Counted from the stretch's first letter, positions 1-8,874 are shown. The stretch is 64,000 nucleotides of DNA from Actinomadura violacea (GCF_017573465.1 NZ_JAGEPF010000010.1:248001-312000), one strand, 5' to 3'. Translations and numbers: made by a program. Notes: generated from the sequence alone by a model not told the origin.

Positions 1-468
1 CGCCCCGGCTTCCTCGACCCGTTCACGGACGCCGCCAGGGACGCGCTCGGCCGGCTCCCGGACGGGGCGCGGCTGCTGTTCACCGCGCACAGCGTCCCGC
101 TGTCGCAGCCGAACCGCGAGCTGTACGTCGCCGAGCTGGAGGAGGCCGCCCGGACCGTCGCGGACCGCGCCGCGCCCGGCGCCCCGTGGGATCTGGTCTA
201 CCAGAGCCGCAGCGGCCCGCCGTCCCAGCCGTGGCTGGAGCCGCAGATCACCGACCACCTGGAGAAGCTCGCCGGCGAGGGCGTCCGCGCGGTGGCGGCC
301 GTGCCCATCGGGTTCGTCTCCGACCACATGGAGGTCAAGTACGACCTCGACGTGGAGGCGGCCGGACGCGCCGCCGAGCTGGGGATCGCGTACGTCCGGG
401 CCGCCACGCCCGGCAGCGACCCGCGTTTCGCCGCCCTGCCGCGCCTGCTGATGGAGGAGACGAAGTGA
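1..468 (+). CDS. hemH: Ferrochelatase (CpfC/HemH type), C-terminal part
   Basis: The window opens inside this gene; 155 codons of the C-terminal half are present and the start lies to the left. Ferrochelatases insert Fe(II) into a porphyrin; in actinobacteria the substrate is normally coproporphyrin III. The visible part has the TAHSVP active-site histidine motif near its start and the GFVSDHMEVKYDLD motif with the conserved acidic residue near residue 110. The ending RAATPGSDPRF is typical of actinobacterial members. No cysteine occurs in the visible part, so the C-terminal iron-sulfur ligands of some actinobacterial homologues are not seen. The TGA stop overlaps the GTG of the next gene (GTGA), implying translational coupling. 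Confidence 0.93.
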   Translation, partial: RPGFLDPFTDAARDALGRLPDGARLLFTAHSVPLSQPNRELYVAELEEAARTVADRAAPGAPWDLVYQSRSGPPSQPWLEPQITDHLEKLAGEGVRAVAAVPIGFVSDHMEVKYDLDVEAAGRAAELGIAYVRAATPGSDPRFAALPRLLMEETK

Positions 469-1274
469 CGCTGCCGGAGGAGCTGCTGGAGCTGGCCGCC
501 GAGACCGCCCGGGAGGCGGGCCGGATGCTGGTCGACAAGCGCCCCGCGGACGGCCCCGACGTGGTGCAGACCAAGTCGTCCCCGACCGACGTCGTCACCC
601 AGATGGACCGCGCCGCCGAGGCGCTGATCATCGAGCGGATCCGGGCCGCCCGCCCGGACGACGCCTTCCTCGGCGAGGAGGGCGGGGAGCAGGGCGGCGG
701 CAGCGGCGTCCGCTGGGTGGTCGACCCGATCGACGGGACCGTCAACTACCTCTACGACCTGCCGGACTGGGCGGTCAGCATCGCCGCCGAGGTCGACGGC
801 GTGGCGGTCGCGGGCGCGGTGGAGATGCCGCGGCGCGGCGAGTCGTACACGGCGGTACGCGGCGGCGGGGCGCTGCTGCACACCGCGTCCGGCACCCGCG
901 AGCTGCGCGTGACGGGGCAGGTGCCGCTCGGGCAGGCCCTGGTGGCGACCGGGTTCGGGTACGACGCCGGACGGCGCGCCGCGCAGGCGCGGGTGCTCAC
1001 CGGGGTGCTCCCGGCGGTCCGGGACATCCGGCGCGGCGGGTCCTGCTGCGTGGACCTGTGCTCGCTGGCGGCCGGCCGCCTCGACGCCTACTACGAGCGC
1101 GGCGTCCAGGCGTGGGACATCGCCGCCGGCGCGCTGATCGTGCAGGAGGCGGGCGGGCGCGTCGAGGGCCTGCACGGCGCCCCGGCGAGCCCGGAGCTGA
1201 CCATGGCGGCGGGGCCGGGCACGTTCGAGGCCCTGCACGCCCTTCTGGCGCCCCTGGACCCCCTCACGGACTAG
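465..1274 (+). CDS. suhB: Inositol monophosphatase family protein (SuhB-like)
   Basis: This 269-residue protein belongs to the Mg-dependent inositol monophosphatase family, which hydrolyses inositol-1-phosphate or related sugar and histidinol phosphates. The family metal-binding motifs appear in order: GEEGG near residue 68, the DPIDGTVNY core near residue 87, and AWDIAAG near residue 217. The GTG start is chosen because it overlaps the hemH stop by four bases and gives a family-length protein; upstream in-frame sequence is hemH in another frame. hemH next to an IMPase gene is the arrangement remembered from Streptomyces. The exact substrate cannot be read from sequence. Confidence 0.92.
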   Translation: MTLPEELLELAAETAREAGRMLVDKRPADGPDVVQTKSSPTDVVTQMDRAAEALIIERIRAARPDDAFLGEEGGEQGGGSGVRWVVDPIDGTVNYLYDLPDWAVSIAAEVDGVAVAGAVEMPRRGESYTAVRGGGALLHTASGTRELRVTGQVPLGQALVATGFGYDAGRRAAQARVLTGVLPAVRDIRRGGSCCVDLCSLAAGRLDAYYERGVQAWDIAAGALIVQEAGGRVEGLHGAPASPELTMAAGPGTFEALHALLAPLDPLTD

Positions 1275-1296
1275 CGGGGCGGTCCGGGAACGAGAA

Positions 1297-1322
1297 GAGC
1301 CCGGGACGGCGGTCCCGGGCTC
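1297..1322. terminator. Bidirectional hairpin terminator between convergent genes
   Basis: A perfect 11-bp stem (GAGCCCGGGAC / GTCCCGGGCTC) closes a 4-nt loop. It sits 22 bases past the IMPase stop and 15 bases from the stop of the convergent small gene. There is no long T-run, as usual in high-GC actinobacteria. Confidence 0.75.
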
Positions 1323-1337
1323 CCTGCGGTGGGCGTC

Positions 1338-1514
1338 TCAGTCGCAGCGGGGTGGTTCGACGCCGATGTCGTTGTTCGCTGCGATCCGGCGCAGTTCGTT
1401 GATCTCCTCCTGGCGGATGTCCGCCAGGTAGGTGTCGCCTTCCGCGTGGGCGCTGCGCAGCGACGCGTACGCGTCGTCGAGCCGCTGCTTGATCGTGCGT
1501 GACAACTCGCCCAT
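1338..1514 (-). CDS. Small conserved-looking hypothetical protein, 58 aa
   Basis: A 58-codon reading frame starts at ATG 1514, preceded on its own strand by a strong GGGAGGAGG ribosome binding site about four bases away. The protein begins MGELSRTIKQRLDDAYASLR and is hydrophilic and mostly helical, with alternating charged residues (a likely short coiled coil), ending in a Pro-Pro-Arg-Cys-Asp tail. It is convergent with the IMPase gene, with a hairpin between them, and its promoter faces that of the two-component system. I do not recognise a family. The ribosome binding site, codon bias and flanking hairpin make it a credible gene. Confidence 0.7.
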   Translation of the reverse strand: MGELSRTIKQRLDDAYASLRSAHAEGDTYLADIRQEEINELRRIAANNDIGVEPPRCD

Positions 1515-1546
1515 GGGCCTCCTCCCGGATCGTGCCCATGCCTACC

Positions 1547-1645
1547 CAGCCGTAGGCTGAAGGTAAACCTGTTCGCCGGTGCAATTTTCGCGGATCCTTG
1601 CGGCGCCAGTTAACGCGGCGCGGCCGACGGCACCTTGAACAGGTG
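1547..1645. promoter_or_regulatory. Divergent control region with AGGT/ACCT half-sites
   Basis: Upstream of the response regulator lie three symmetric elements: CAGCC-N3-GGCTG at 1547-1559, AGGT-AA-ACCT at 1561-1570 and CACCT-N5-AGGTG at 1631-1645. The last two share the same half-site, and ACCTGTTC (1567-1574) is the exact reverse complement of GAACAGGT (1637-1644). This looks like paired operators for an autoregulated two-component system; the binding protein is inference. Confidence 0.45.
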
Positions 1646-1722
1646 TTTACGGGCGTCTTACGACTTCCGTGGCATATCTGGACCACGGGGCGGACCGCGC
1701 CCCCACCGGAGGAGGATGCGGA

Positions 1723-2376
1723 GTGCGTGTTCTAGTCGTCGAGGACGAGCGGGTGCTCGCCGACGCGATCGCGACCGGGCTGCGCCGCGAGGCGCTGGCC
1801 GTGGACGTGGCCTACGACGGCGGCGGCGCGCTCGAGCGCGCCGGGGTGAACGAGTACGACGTGATCGTCCTGGACCGCGACCTGCCGCGGGTGCACGGCG
1901 ACGAGGTGTGCAAGCAGCTCGTCTCGCAGCGCTACCCCGCGCGGATCATCATGCTGACCGCCGCCGGGGAGCTCGACGACCGGGTCGAGGGGCTGTCCAT
2001 CGGCGCCGACGACTACCTGGCCAAGCCGTTCGCCTTCGCCGAGCTGATCGCCCGGGTGCGGGCGCTCGGCCGGCGCGCCGCGGCGCCGCTGCCGCCCGTC
2101 CTGGAGCGCTCCGGGGTCGCGCTCGACCCGGCCCGCCGCGAGGTGACCCGCGACGGCCGCGTCGTCGAGCTGACCCGCAAGGAGTTCGCGGTGCTGGAGG
2201 TGCTGCTCAGCGCGGACGGCGCCGTCGTCAGCTCCGAGCAGCTGCTGGAGAAGGCCTGGGACGAGCACATCGACCCGTTCACCAACGTCGTGCGCGTCAC
2301 GATGATGACGCTGCGCAAGAAGCTCGGCGACCCTCCGGTCATCGAGACCGTGCCCGGAGTGGGATACCGCCTTTGA
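1723..2376 (+). CDS. cutR: OmpR-family response regulator, CutR-like
   Basis: A 217-residue response regulator with an N-terminal receiver and a C-terminal winged-helix DNA-binding domain. The receiver shows the acidic pocket (VVEDE), the phosphoacceptor aspartate in VIVLDRDLPR near residue 51, the switch threonine in IIMLTAAG and the conserved lysine in LAKPFAF. The effector domain ends in the OmpR signature GVGYRL. The GTG start at 1723 has GGAGGAGG about seven bases upstream; the longer in-frame ATG at 1669 has no ribosome binding site. It overlaps the downstream kinase gene. Position between an IMPase gene and dut matches Streptomyces cutRS, so the symbol rests on synteny and length. Confidence 0.85.
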   Translation: MRVLVVEDERVLADAIATGLRREALAVDVAYDGGGALERAGVNEYDVIVLDRDLPRVHGDEVCKQLVSQRYPARIIMLTAAGELDDRVEGLSIGADDYLAKPFAFAELIARVRALGRRAAAPLPPVLERSGVALDPARREVTRDGRVVELTRKEFAVLEVLLSADGAVVSSEQLLEKAWDEHIDPFTNVVRVTMMTLRKKLGDPPVIETVPGVGYRL

Positions 2377-3665
2377 CTTCCGAATCCGCACCGCAGAACG
2401 AGCAGAACGAGCAGGGCGAGCAGCAGGCCCAGCAGGCGCCGGACGAGCGGTCCGCGCGCGCCGGCCGGTGGCGGCGGCCCGGCCCGCAGCAGGTCCCGGG
2501 GCCCGAGCTGGGCGGCCGGACCGGGTGGCGCGAGGGCGGCGCCTCGTTCGGCGAGCTGAAGAAGCTGCCCGGCCGGATGAGCGTCCGGCTGCGGCTGACC
2601 CTGCTGTACGGGCTGCTGTTCTTCATGGCCGGGGCGCTGCTGCTGTTCGTGATGTCGGTGCTGATGGCCAACATCCTCGGCAACGTCAAGGTCATCGGCC
2701 TCGGCATCACCGACGCCGAGGCCGCCGAGCTGCAGCACCAGTTCGTCGAGCAGACGATGAAGCAGCTGGTCGGCCGGTCGCTGATGGCGCTCGCCGGGGT
2801 CGGGGTGATCACCCTCGTGCTCGGCTGGTTCGTCGCCGACCGGGCGCTCAGCCCGCTGCAGCGGGTCACCACCACGGCCCGCCGGCTGTCGGAGAGCACC
2901 CTGCACGAGCGGATCGCGCTGGAGGGCCCCGACGACGAGATCAAGGAGCTGGCCGACACCTTCGACGCGATGCTGGAGCGGCTCGGCCAGGCGTTCGACT
3001 CCCAGCGCCGGTTCGTCGCGAACGCCTCGCACGAGCTGCGCACCCCGCTGGCGATCAACCGGACGCTGCTGGAGGTCGCGCTCGGCGACCCGGAGGCCTC
3101 CGACGACCTGTGCACCGTCGGCAGGACGCTGCTGGCCACCAACGCCCGGCACGAGCGGCTCATCGAGGGCCTGCTGCTGCTCGCCCGCAGCGAGCGCGAG
3201 CTGACCACCCGCAACCCCGTCGACCTCGCCGAGGTCGCCGCGACGGTGCTGGAGCACTCCGCGCGCCGCGAGCACGACAACGACGTGGCCGTGCACCGGG
3301 AGCTGACGTCGGGGACGGCGCTCGGCGACCCGGTGCTGCTGGAGCACCTGGTGTCCAACCTCGTCGAGAACGCGATCAAGCACAACGACGCCGACGGCGG
3401 CGAGCTGTGGGTCCGCACCGGCATGCTCGACGGCTACGCCACGATCCAGGTCGAGAACACCGGCGCCGTGGTGCCCGCCTACGAGGTCGAGCGGCTGTTC
3501 GAGCCGTTCCGGCGGCTGAACGCCGACCGGGTCGAGTCCGCCAAGGGCGCGGGCCTCGGCCTGTCGATCGTCCGCTCGGTGGTGCTGGCGCACCGCGGCG
3601 CCGTCTACGCGGTGCCGCGCCCGGGCGGCGGGCTGATCGTCACCGTCCGGCTCCAGCCCGGCTGA
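2373..3665 (+). CDS. cutS: Sensor histidine kinase, CutS-like
   Basis: A 430-residue membrane sensor kinase paired with the preceding regulator. After a Gln/Glu-rich cytoplasmic leader come a transmembrane helix (LLYGLLFFMAGALLLF), a short external loop, a second helix (near residues 137-155) and a HAMP linker. The HisKA box RRFVANASHELRTPLAI carries the phosphoacceptor histidine, followed by the ATPase N box (LVENAIKHN) and G boxes including GAGLGLSIV. The TTG at 2373 overlaps the regulator stop (TTGA), giving coupled translation; ATG 2577 (MSVRLRLT) is an alternative that would remove the odd leader. The external sensor loop is only about 35 residues, suggesting intramembrane or small-ligand sensing. 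Confidence 0.85.
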   Translation: MTSESAPQNEQNEQGEQQAQQAPDERSARAGRWRRPGPQQVPGPELGGRTGWREGGASFGELKKLPGRMSVRLRLTLLYGLLFFMAGALLLFVMSVLMANILGNVKVIGLGITDAEAAELQHQFVEQTMKQLVGRSLMALAGVGVITLVLGWFVADRALSPLQRVTTTARRLSESTLHERIALEGPDDEIKELADTFDAMLERLGQAFDSQRRFVANASHELRTPLAINRTLLEVALGDPEASDDLCTVGRTLLATNARHERLIEGLLLLARSERELTTRNPVDLAEVAATVLEHSARREHDNDVAVHRELTSGTALGDPVLLEHLVSNLVENAIKHNDADGGELWVRTGMLDGYATIQVENTGAVVPAYEVERLFEPFRRLNADRVESAKGAGLGLSIVRSVVLAHRGAVYAVPRPGGGLIVTVRLQPG

Positions 3666-3698
3666 TCGGGCGGGCCGGCGGGACGCGCCGCGCCGCGG

Positions 3699-6521
3699 CT
3701 ACCGCAGCGCGGCCGTCGCGACCGTCGGGTCCCCGTCGTAGTCCGGCTTGAGGCCGACGTACCTGCTGCTGACGAGCGCGCCGCCGCCGTCGTAGACGAG
3801 CGGGATCAGCGCCATGTCGTCCAGCGCCGTCTTCTCGGCCCGCTTGTACAGGTCGGTGCGGGCGGCCGGCTGGGACGTGCGGACCGCGGTGGAGATCAGG
3901 TTGTCGAAGGTGGAGTTCTTCCACCCGGACAGGTTGTAGTAGTCGTTCTTCGGGGTCCCGACGATCGTGCCGCCGAGCAGCGGCCACAGCATCGTGTAGG
4001 GCGCCGGGTAGTCGGCGCCCCAGGCGAACAGGGCCAGCCCGGACGAGTCGTCCGCGACGACGGTGCTGCGGAACTTGGTGATGTCGGGGATCGGCACCAC
4101 CTTCACGTTGATCCCGAGGTTCGACTTCAGCTGCGCGACGACGGCCTGGGCGGCGGCCTGGTTGCTGCCGACCTGCTGGACGTACAGCTGGACGGTCGAC
4201 CCCGGCTTCAGGCCGCCCTGCGCGGCGAAGGTCTTCGCCCGGGCCGGGTCGGGCGCGTCGCAGGACGCGCACGTCCCGGGACCGCCGAAACCAGGGATCG
4301 AGGACGGGACGATGCCGTGCGCGGGCTTGTGGGCCGGCCCCCACACCTGCGCGAGCTGGGTGCGGTTCAGCGCGTAGGAGACCGCGAGCCGCGCCTCCTT
4401 GGACTTCATCGGCCCCCGCGCCGTGATCGGGACGAGCATCCGCGTGAACGGCAGCGTCTTCGTGACGAGCCCGCTCATGCCGCGCGCGGTGGTGAGGTCG
4501 GAGCCGCGCAGCGTCGCCCAGCCGGTCTGGCCCGCGGTGAACGCGGCGCGCCCCCGGGTGGTGTCCGGCGAGAGGTCGACCTCGACGCCGTCGAGCTTGG
4601 TCCTGCCGAACGCGTACCGGTCGTTGCGGACGAGCATGACGCTCTTGCCCTTGGTGTACGACTGGAGCTTGAACGGCCCGTTGCCGACGGGGTTCATGTT
4701 GTAGGCCTGGTTGGCGGACGGTCCCGCCGCGCGGGGCACCGGTGCGAAGACCGGGTCGGCGAGGCGGGCGGGGAAGTCGCAGTTCGGCGAGGTCAGCCGC
4801 ACGGCCAGCGAGTCCCCGGTCGCCTGCACGCCGGAGAACTCGCTCGCCTTGCCCGACTCGACGTCGGAGTACCCCTCGATGTCGGTCATCAGGACGGGCC
4901 CGGCGCCGGTCGCGGTCGCGGCGCTGCGCGCCCAGCCGCGGGCGAACGCCGCCGCGTCCACCGGCTCGCCGTCGCTGAACGTCGTCCCGCTCCGGATGGC
5001 GATCTTCCAGTTCGAGCACGCCGGGTCGGGGGTGACGGCGGTGGCGAGCCGGTTCACCGTCGTGCCGTCCGGCCCCGTCTCGGTGAGCCCGGCGAACAGC
5101 TGCTTGCCGAGGAACCGCTCGGTGCCGCCGAAGGCGTGCGACGGGTCGATCGCGCCCTGGTCGGTGCCGACGTCCGCCAGCGACACCGTCAGGTTCCCGC
5201 CGACCTTTCCCACCGGGGGCTTCGGGTGGGGCCCGCCGCCCCCGTCCAGGTTGACGACGACCACCGTCGCGACGATCGCCAGCGCGGCCGCCGCGGCGCC
5301 GCCCGCGCCCGCCAGCACGCCGATCCGCCTGCGCGGCCGGGTGCCGGGCGGCTTGGTCATGTCGATCCCGGGCGCGGGCGGGGCCTGCCGCCCGGACGGC
5401 CACGTCGACGGCCCGCCGTAGGCGGCCGGCCCAGCCCACGGTCCGCCCGGCACCTGCGCCCCCGGCACCGGGACGCCCTGCGGCTGCGGCGGCACCTGCG
5501 CCGGCGGCGCGGGCGGCTGGTGGAACGGCGCCGGGGGAGACTGCGCGAGCTGCGGATGGGAGCCGAGCGACTGCGGCGTCAGCGGCTGCCGGACGCCCAG
5601 CGGGGAGCGCGCCGCGTGCAGCCGCGCCGACTCCGCGGCGGCCGTCTCGGCGCCCTTGCTGAGCATCTCGCCGGCGCCCTCGCCGGCCCCGCCGCCGGGC
5701 TTGGGCGGGCTGCCCGCCAGCGTCAGCAGCGTCGCCAGGACCTGCTGCGACGCGGGGCGCAGCGCCGGGTCCTTGCTCAGGCAGTCCGCCACGACGCCGC
5801 GCAGCGGCTCGGGCGTCATGCCGAGGTCCGGCGCCATGTTCAGGATGCGGTGCATGACCGCCGGGATCGAGCCCTGCCCGAACGCGGGACGCCCCGTCGC
5901 GGCGACCGCCATCGTCGCGCCCCAGGCGAACACGTCGGCCGCCGGGCCGACCGGCGCCCCCGAGATCTGCTCGGGCGCCATGTAGGCGGGCGTCCCGACG
6001 GCGGTGCTGGACAGCGTGCCCGTCGCGTCCAGCGCGCGGGCGATGCCGAAGTCGATCACCCGCGGGCCGTCCGCGGCGAGCAGCACGTTCGCCGGCTTGA
6101 AGTCGCGGTGCACGATCCCCGCCTGGTGGATGGCCGCGAGCGCGGTCATCGTGCCGATCGCCAGCCGGTCCAGGTCGGCGCCGCGCTGCGGGCCGCCCTC
6201 CGCCAGCGCCGCCGACAGCGACGGGCCGTCGATGTACTCGCTGACGATGTAGGGCCGGTCGCCCTCGACGTCGGAGTCCAGGATGCGGGCCGTGCAGAAC
6301 GGCTCCACCCGCTGCGCCACCGCCACCTCGGCCGCGAACCGCGACCGGGCCTTCGGGTCGGCGCTGAACCGCGCGTGCAGCAGCTTCACCGCGACCCGGT
6401 GGCCCGGCTCGTCCTCGGCCAGGTAGACCGCGCCCTGGCCGCCCTCCCCGAGCAGTCCCGTCAGCCGGTAGCCGCCCAGCCGTTCCGGGTCGCCCGGGCG
6501 CAGCGGGCGGATGTCGGCCAT
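3699..6521 (-). CDS. Ser/Thr protein kinase fused to an extracellular family-5 solute-binding domain
   Basis: A 940-residue fusion. Residues about 1-275 are a complete Hanks-type kinase: glycine loop GEGGQGAVY, lysine K46, catalytic HRDFKPAN (D140), DFG (D157-G159) and MAPEQ. A Pro/Gln-rich juxtamembrane linker leads to one transmembrane helix near residues 395-420. The last 500 residues resemble the periplasmic peptide/nickel-binding proteins of ABC transporters (SBP_bac_5): GGNLTVSLADV, TFSDGEPVDAAAFARGW, AVSYALNRTQL and SGWKNSTFDNLI. The natural reading is that an oligopeptide-like ligand outside controls kinase activity inside. No ABC permease or ATPase genes are adjacent. The next upstream gene on this strand is a kinase paralogue with a different sensor. 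Confidence 0.9.
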   Translation of the reverse strand: MADIRPLRPGDPERLGGYRLTGLLGEGGQGAVYLAEDEPGHRVAVKLLHARFSADPKARSRFAAEVAVAQRVEPFCTARILDSDVEGDRPYIVSEYIDGPSLSAALAEGGPQRGADLDRLAIGTMTALAAIHQAGIVHRDFKPANVLLAADGPRVIDFGIARALDATGTLSSTAVGTPAYMAPEQISGAPVGPAADVFAWGATMAVAATGRPAFGQGSIPAVMHRILNMAPDLGMTPEPLRGVVADCLSKDPALRPASQQVLATLLTLAGSPPKPGGGAGEGAGEMLSKGAETAAAESARLHAARSPLGVRQPLTPQSLGSHPQLAQSPPAPFHQPPAPPAQVPPQPQGVPVPGAQVPGGPWAGPAAYGGPSTWPSGRQAPPAPGIDMTKPPGTRPRRRIGVLAGAGGAAAAALAIVATVVVVNLDGGGGPHPKPPVGKVGGNLTVSLADVGTDQGAIDPSHAFGGTERFLGKQLFAGLTETGPDGTTVNRLATAVTPDPACSNWKIAIRSGTTFSDGEPVDAAAFARGWARSAATATGAGPVLMTDIEGYSDVESGKASEFSGVQATGDSLAVRLTSPNCDFPARLADPVFAPVPRAAGPSANQAYNMNPVGNGPFKLQSYTKGKSVMLVRNDRYAFGRTKLDGVEVDLSPDTTRGRAAFTAGQTGWATLRGSDLTTARGMSGLVTKTLPFTRMLVPITARGPMKSKEARLAVSYALNRTQLAQVWGPAHKPAHGIVPSSIPGFGGPGTCASCDAPDPARAKTFAAQGGLKPGSTVQLYVQQVGSNQAAAQAVVAQLKSNLGINVKVVPIPDITKFRSTVVADDSSGLALFAWGADYPAPYTMLWPLLGGTIVGTPKNDYYNLSGWKNSTFDNLISTAVRTSQPAARTDLYKRAEKTALDDMALIPLVYDGGGALVSSRYVGLKPDYDGDPTVATAALR

Positions 6522-6552
6522 CTGGATCCTTCGCGGAGGGGGCGGGTGGCGT

Positions 6553-6648
6553 CGGGCGGCCGGGCCCGGCCGTCCGAGCGCCGGGGCCGGTCGGACACCG
6601 GGGTCAGGCGGGCACGGGCCGGGCGGATACGGGTCGGGCGGATACGGG
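6553..6648. repeat. Near-perfect palindrome plus 15-bp tandem repeat between the kinase genes
   Basis: A 24-bp near-perfect palindrome lies at 6553-6576 (core GGCCGGGCCCGGCC). At 6621-6648 the unit GGGCGGATACGGGTC is repeated with a 15-bp period, immediately past the stop of the upstream kinase gene. The palindrome could end transcription of that kinase before the fusion kinase starts at 6521. Confidence 0.5.
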
Positions 6649-6650
6649 GG

Positions 6651-8363
6651 TCAGTCGCTCACCGTCCCGTACGCCGACGGGGACGGCGCGGAGCGGGTCT
6701 GCCGCCACTCCCACCGCATGCTGCTGCCGCCGGGGTTGACGAACCGGACGTACCCGGCGGCGCAGTCCTTGGTCTGCTGGCCCGCCATCGGCGTCTCCTG
6801 GTACTCGACGTAGCTGCTGGTCTCGTCGCCGGTCAGGAGCGTGAGGTTGGTGTAGCAGGTCGGCTGGACGTTGCCGTAGTCGTACTTCGCGGTGCCGTGC
6901 GTGTAGACCAGCGCGAACTCCGTCTTGAACGACTGGTGGCCGGACGGGGCCGACGGCTGGTAGCCGCTGCCGTTCCACACGCCGACCAGCCCGCCCCGGG
7001 TGCTGCCCGTCGACGTGTCGTCGGGCGACGGCGTGTAGATCGACCGCGTCGGCAGCGGGTCGGGGTTGTCGTCGCTGCCGGAGGCGATGATGACGAACAC
7101 CACGACCCCGATGACCGCGATCAGCGCGAGCACGCCGCAGCCGATCGCGATGGGCAGGGCCGGCGAGTTGCCCTTGGCGGGCGGCGGCCCGTACGACGGC
7201 GGCTGCTGCATCGGCTGCTGCATGGGGGGCCGCTGCCCGATCGGCATGTTCGGCTGCGGGGGCTGCATGCCGCCCTGGTACATCGGCATCGGCGGCGGCG
7301 TGATCGGCTGCGGGGGCGGCGTCGCCGGCCCGCCCATGCCGCCGTGCGCGCCGCCGCCCTGCATCCCGGCGCCCTGCATGCCGCCCTGGTGCAGCGGCAT
7401 CGGCGGCGGGGTGATCGACTGCTGCGGCGGCTGCGGGCGCGGCGCGGGCGGAACCCGCGGCGGCGCCGGCAGCTGCGCGGCGATCCGGGTGCCCTGGTTG
7501 AGCAGGTCCTCCTGGCCGGCGGCCGGGTTGGACGGCGCGGCGCCGACGGCGCCGAGCAGGTTCAGCAGCAGCTGCGGCGCGGGCGGCCGCAGCCCCGCGT
7601 CCTTGGACAGGCAGCGGGCGACCAGGTCGCGCACCGGGCCGGGCGGCAGCGCCGACAGGTCCGGGTCCTCGTTGAGGATGCGGTTGATGATGACCGGCAG
7701 CGTGTCGGCCTCGAACGGCGACTGCCCGGTGGCCGCGAACACCATGGTCGCGCCCCAGGCGAAGATGTCCACCGCGGGCGTCAGCGGCGCGCCGGTCAGC
7801 TGCTCGGGCGCCAGGTAGCCGGGCGTGCCGACCACCATGCCGGTCGCGGTGACGGCGCTCTCCTGCGAGTTGACCGTCCGGGCGATGCCGAAGTCCACGA
7901 CGCGCGGGCCGTCGGAGGCCAGCATGACGTTGTTGGGCTTGAAGTCGCGGTGCACGATCCCGGCCTCGTGGATGGCCGCGAGCGCCGTCACGGTGCCGAT
8001 CGCCAGCCGCTCCAGCTCGGCCGCGCCGAGCGGGCCGTTGTGCGCGACGACGTCGTGCAGCGACGGGCCGTCGATGAACTCGCTGACGACGTAGGGCTGG
8101 TCGCCCTGCACGTCGGCCTCGAGCACCCGCGCCGTGCAGAACGGCTCGACGCGCTGCGCCGCCGACACCTCGCGGGTGAAGCGGGCGCGCGCGGCGGGGT
8201 CGTTGGCCATCTGCGCGTGCAGCAGCTTGATCGCCACGTACCCGCCGTCCGGCCCCCGGCCGAGGAAGACCGCGCCCTGCCCTCCGGCGCCGAGCCGGCC
8301 GACGACCTCGAACTGACCCAGCGCGCTGGGATCGCCCGGCTCCAGCGGAGCGGCATCCGGCAT
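6651..8363 (-). CDS. Ser/Thr protein kinase with short extracellular domain
   Basis: A 570-residue receptor-type kinase, paralogous to the neighbouring fusion kinase. The kinase domains align without gaps over their first 160 residues and share K46, D140 and D157. The rare string RVEPFCTAR occurs in both. After the kinase comes a Pro/Met/Gln/Gly-rich linker with an internal duplication (ITPPPMPLHQGGMQ and ITPPPMPMYQGGMQ), one transmembrane helix (AIGCGVLALIAVIGVVVFVI) and about 140 extracellular residues with two cysteines (one in QPTCYTN, one in KDCAAGY) likely to form a disulfide. I do not recognise the sensor fold. The two genes are probably a tandem duplication with sensor replacement. 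Confidence 0.9.
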   Translation of the reverse strand: MPDAAPLEPGDPSALGQFEVVGRLGAGGQGAVFLGRGPDGGYVAIKLLHAQMANDPAARARFTREVSAAQRVEPFCTARVLEADVQGDQPYVVSEFIDGPSLHDVVAHNGPLGAAELERLAIGTVTALAAIHEAGIVHRDFKPNNVMLASDGPRVVDFGIARTVNSQESAVTATGMVVGTPGYLAPEQLTGAPLTPAVDIFAWGATMVFAATGQSPFEADTLPVIINRILNEDPDLSALPPGPVRDLVARCLSKDAGLRPPAPQLLLNLLGAVGAAPSNPAAGQEDLLNQGTRIAAQLPAPPRVPPAPRPQPPQQSITPPPMPLHQGGMQGAGMQGGGAHGGMGGPATPPPQPITPPPMPMYQGGMQPPQPNMPIGQRPPMQQPMQQPPSYGPPPAKGNSPALPIAIGCGVLALIAVIGVVVFVIIASGSDDNPDPLPTRSIYTPSPDDTSTGSTRGGLVGVWNGSGYQPSAPSGHQSFKTEFALVYTHGTAKYDYGNVQPTCYTNLTLLTGDETSSYVEYQETPMAGQQTKDCAAGYVRFVNPGGSSMRWEWRQTRSAPSPSAYGTVSD

Positions 8364-8874
8364 CTGATCCTCCAGTGACCCGCAGTGATGTCCCGCGACA
8401 TGGTGTGTCCGGACCCCGTCGGGGGGTCGCGGCCCCCGCCCCGGCCGCGCCGGCGCCGGCGAACCCGGCCCCCGACCTCAGGCGGGCACGATATCGCGTT
8501 AGTTCAGACGTTTCACCGAAGCGTCTGGTTCAGCGGTCCACCAGCCGGTTCGAGCCGTCCCGCGCGCCGCGGGCCGGTCGGCGCGCGCAACGCTCCCGGG
8601 GCGGGTATGATCCCCGCCGCCGCGGGAACCCCCGGCAGGCGCCACCGGCCCTTCGGGAGCATGCCGGAGCGTCGGCCGGGCGTGTGAGGGACGACACAAC
8701 GCGAGGATGGGAAACGGGTGATAGGCGTCACTCGTGGGAACGGTCGCGCCTCGTGTGTCACAGCTCACCAACCGTGACAGAATTTCCCGCCCGGATCGGG
8801 CACAAGAACGGTCCCCCGAGCGTTAGTTCCGCGCGACGGGGCGCATAAAGCACTGAGGGGGATGGAGATAGAAG
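8364..8874. other. 511-bp gene-free region with an inverted repeat
   Basis: No convincing gene was found between the divergent kinase and DUF4193 genes; reading frames here have poor codon bias and no ribosome binding site. The stretch is less GC-rich toward its right end and presumably holds both promoters. The clearest element is the inverted repeat TGTCAC-N12-GTGACA at 8756-8779, about 100 bases before the DUF4193 start. Confidence 0.5.

Noticed and set aside
4317..8378. Very long + strand open frame (1353 aa) opposite both kinases
   Set aside because: It is Arg/Gly/Ala/Val-rich with no domain, and the minus strand encodes kinases with every catalytic motif. It is a high-GC shadow.
8375..8848. 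157-aa + strand frame in the gene-free region
   Set aside because: Arg/Pro-rich, no ribosome binding site, no pattern; it ends just before the DUF4193 start.
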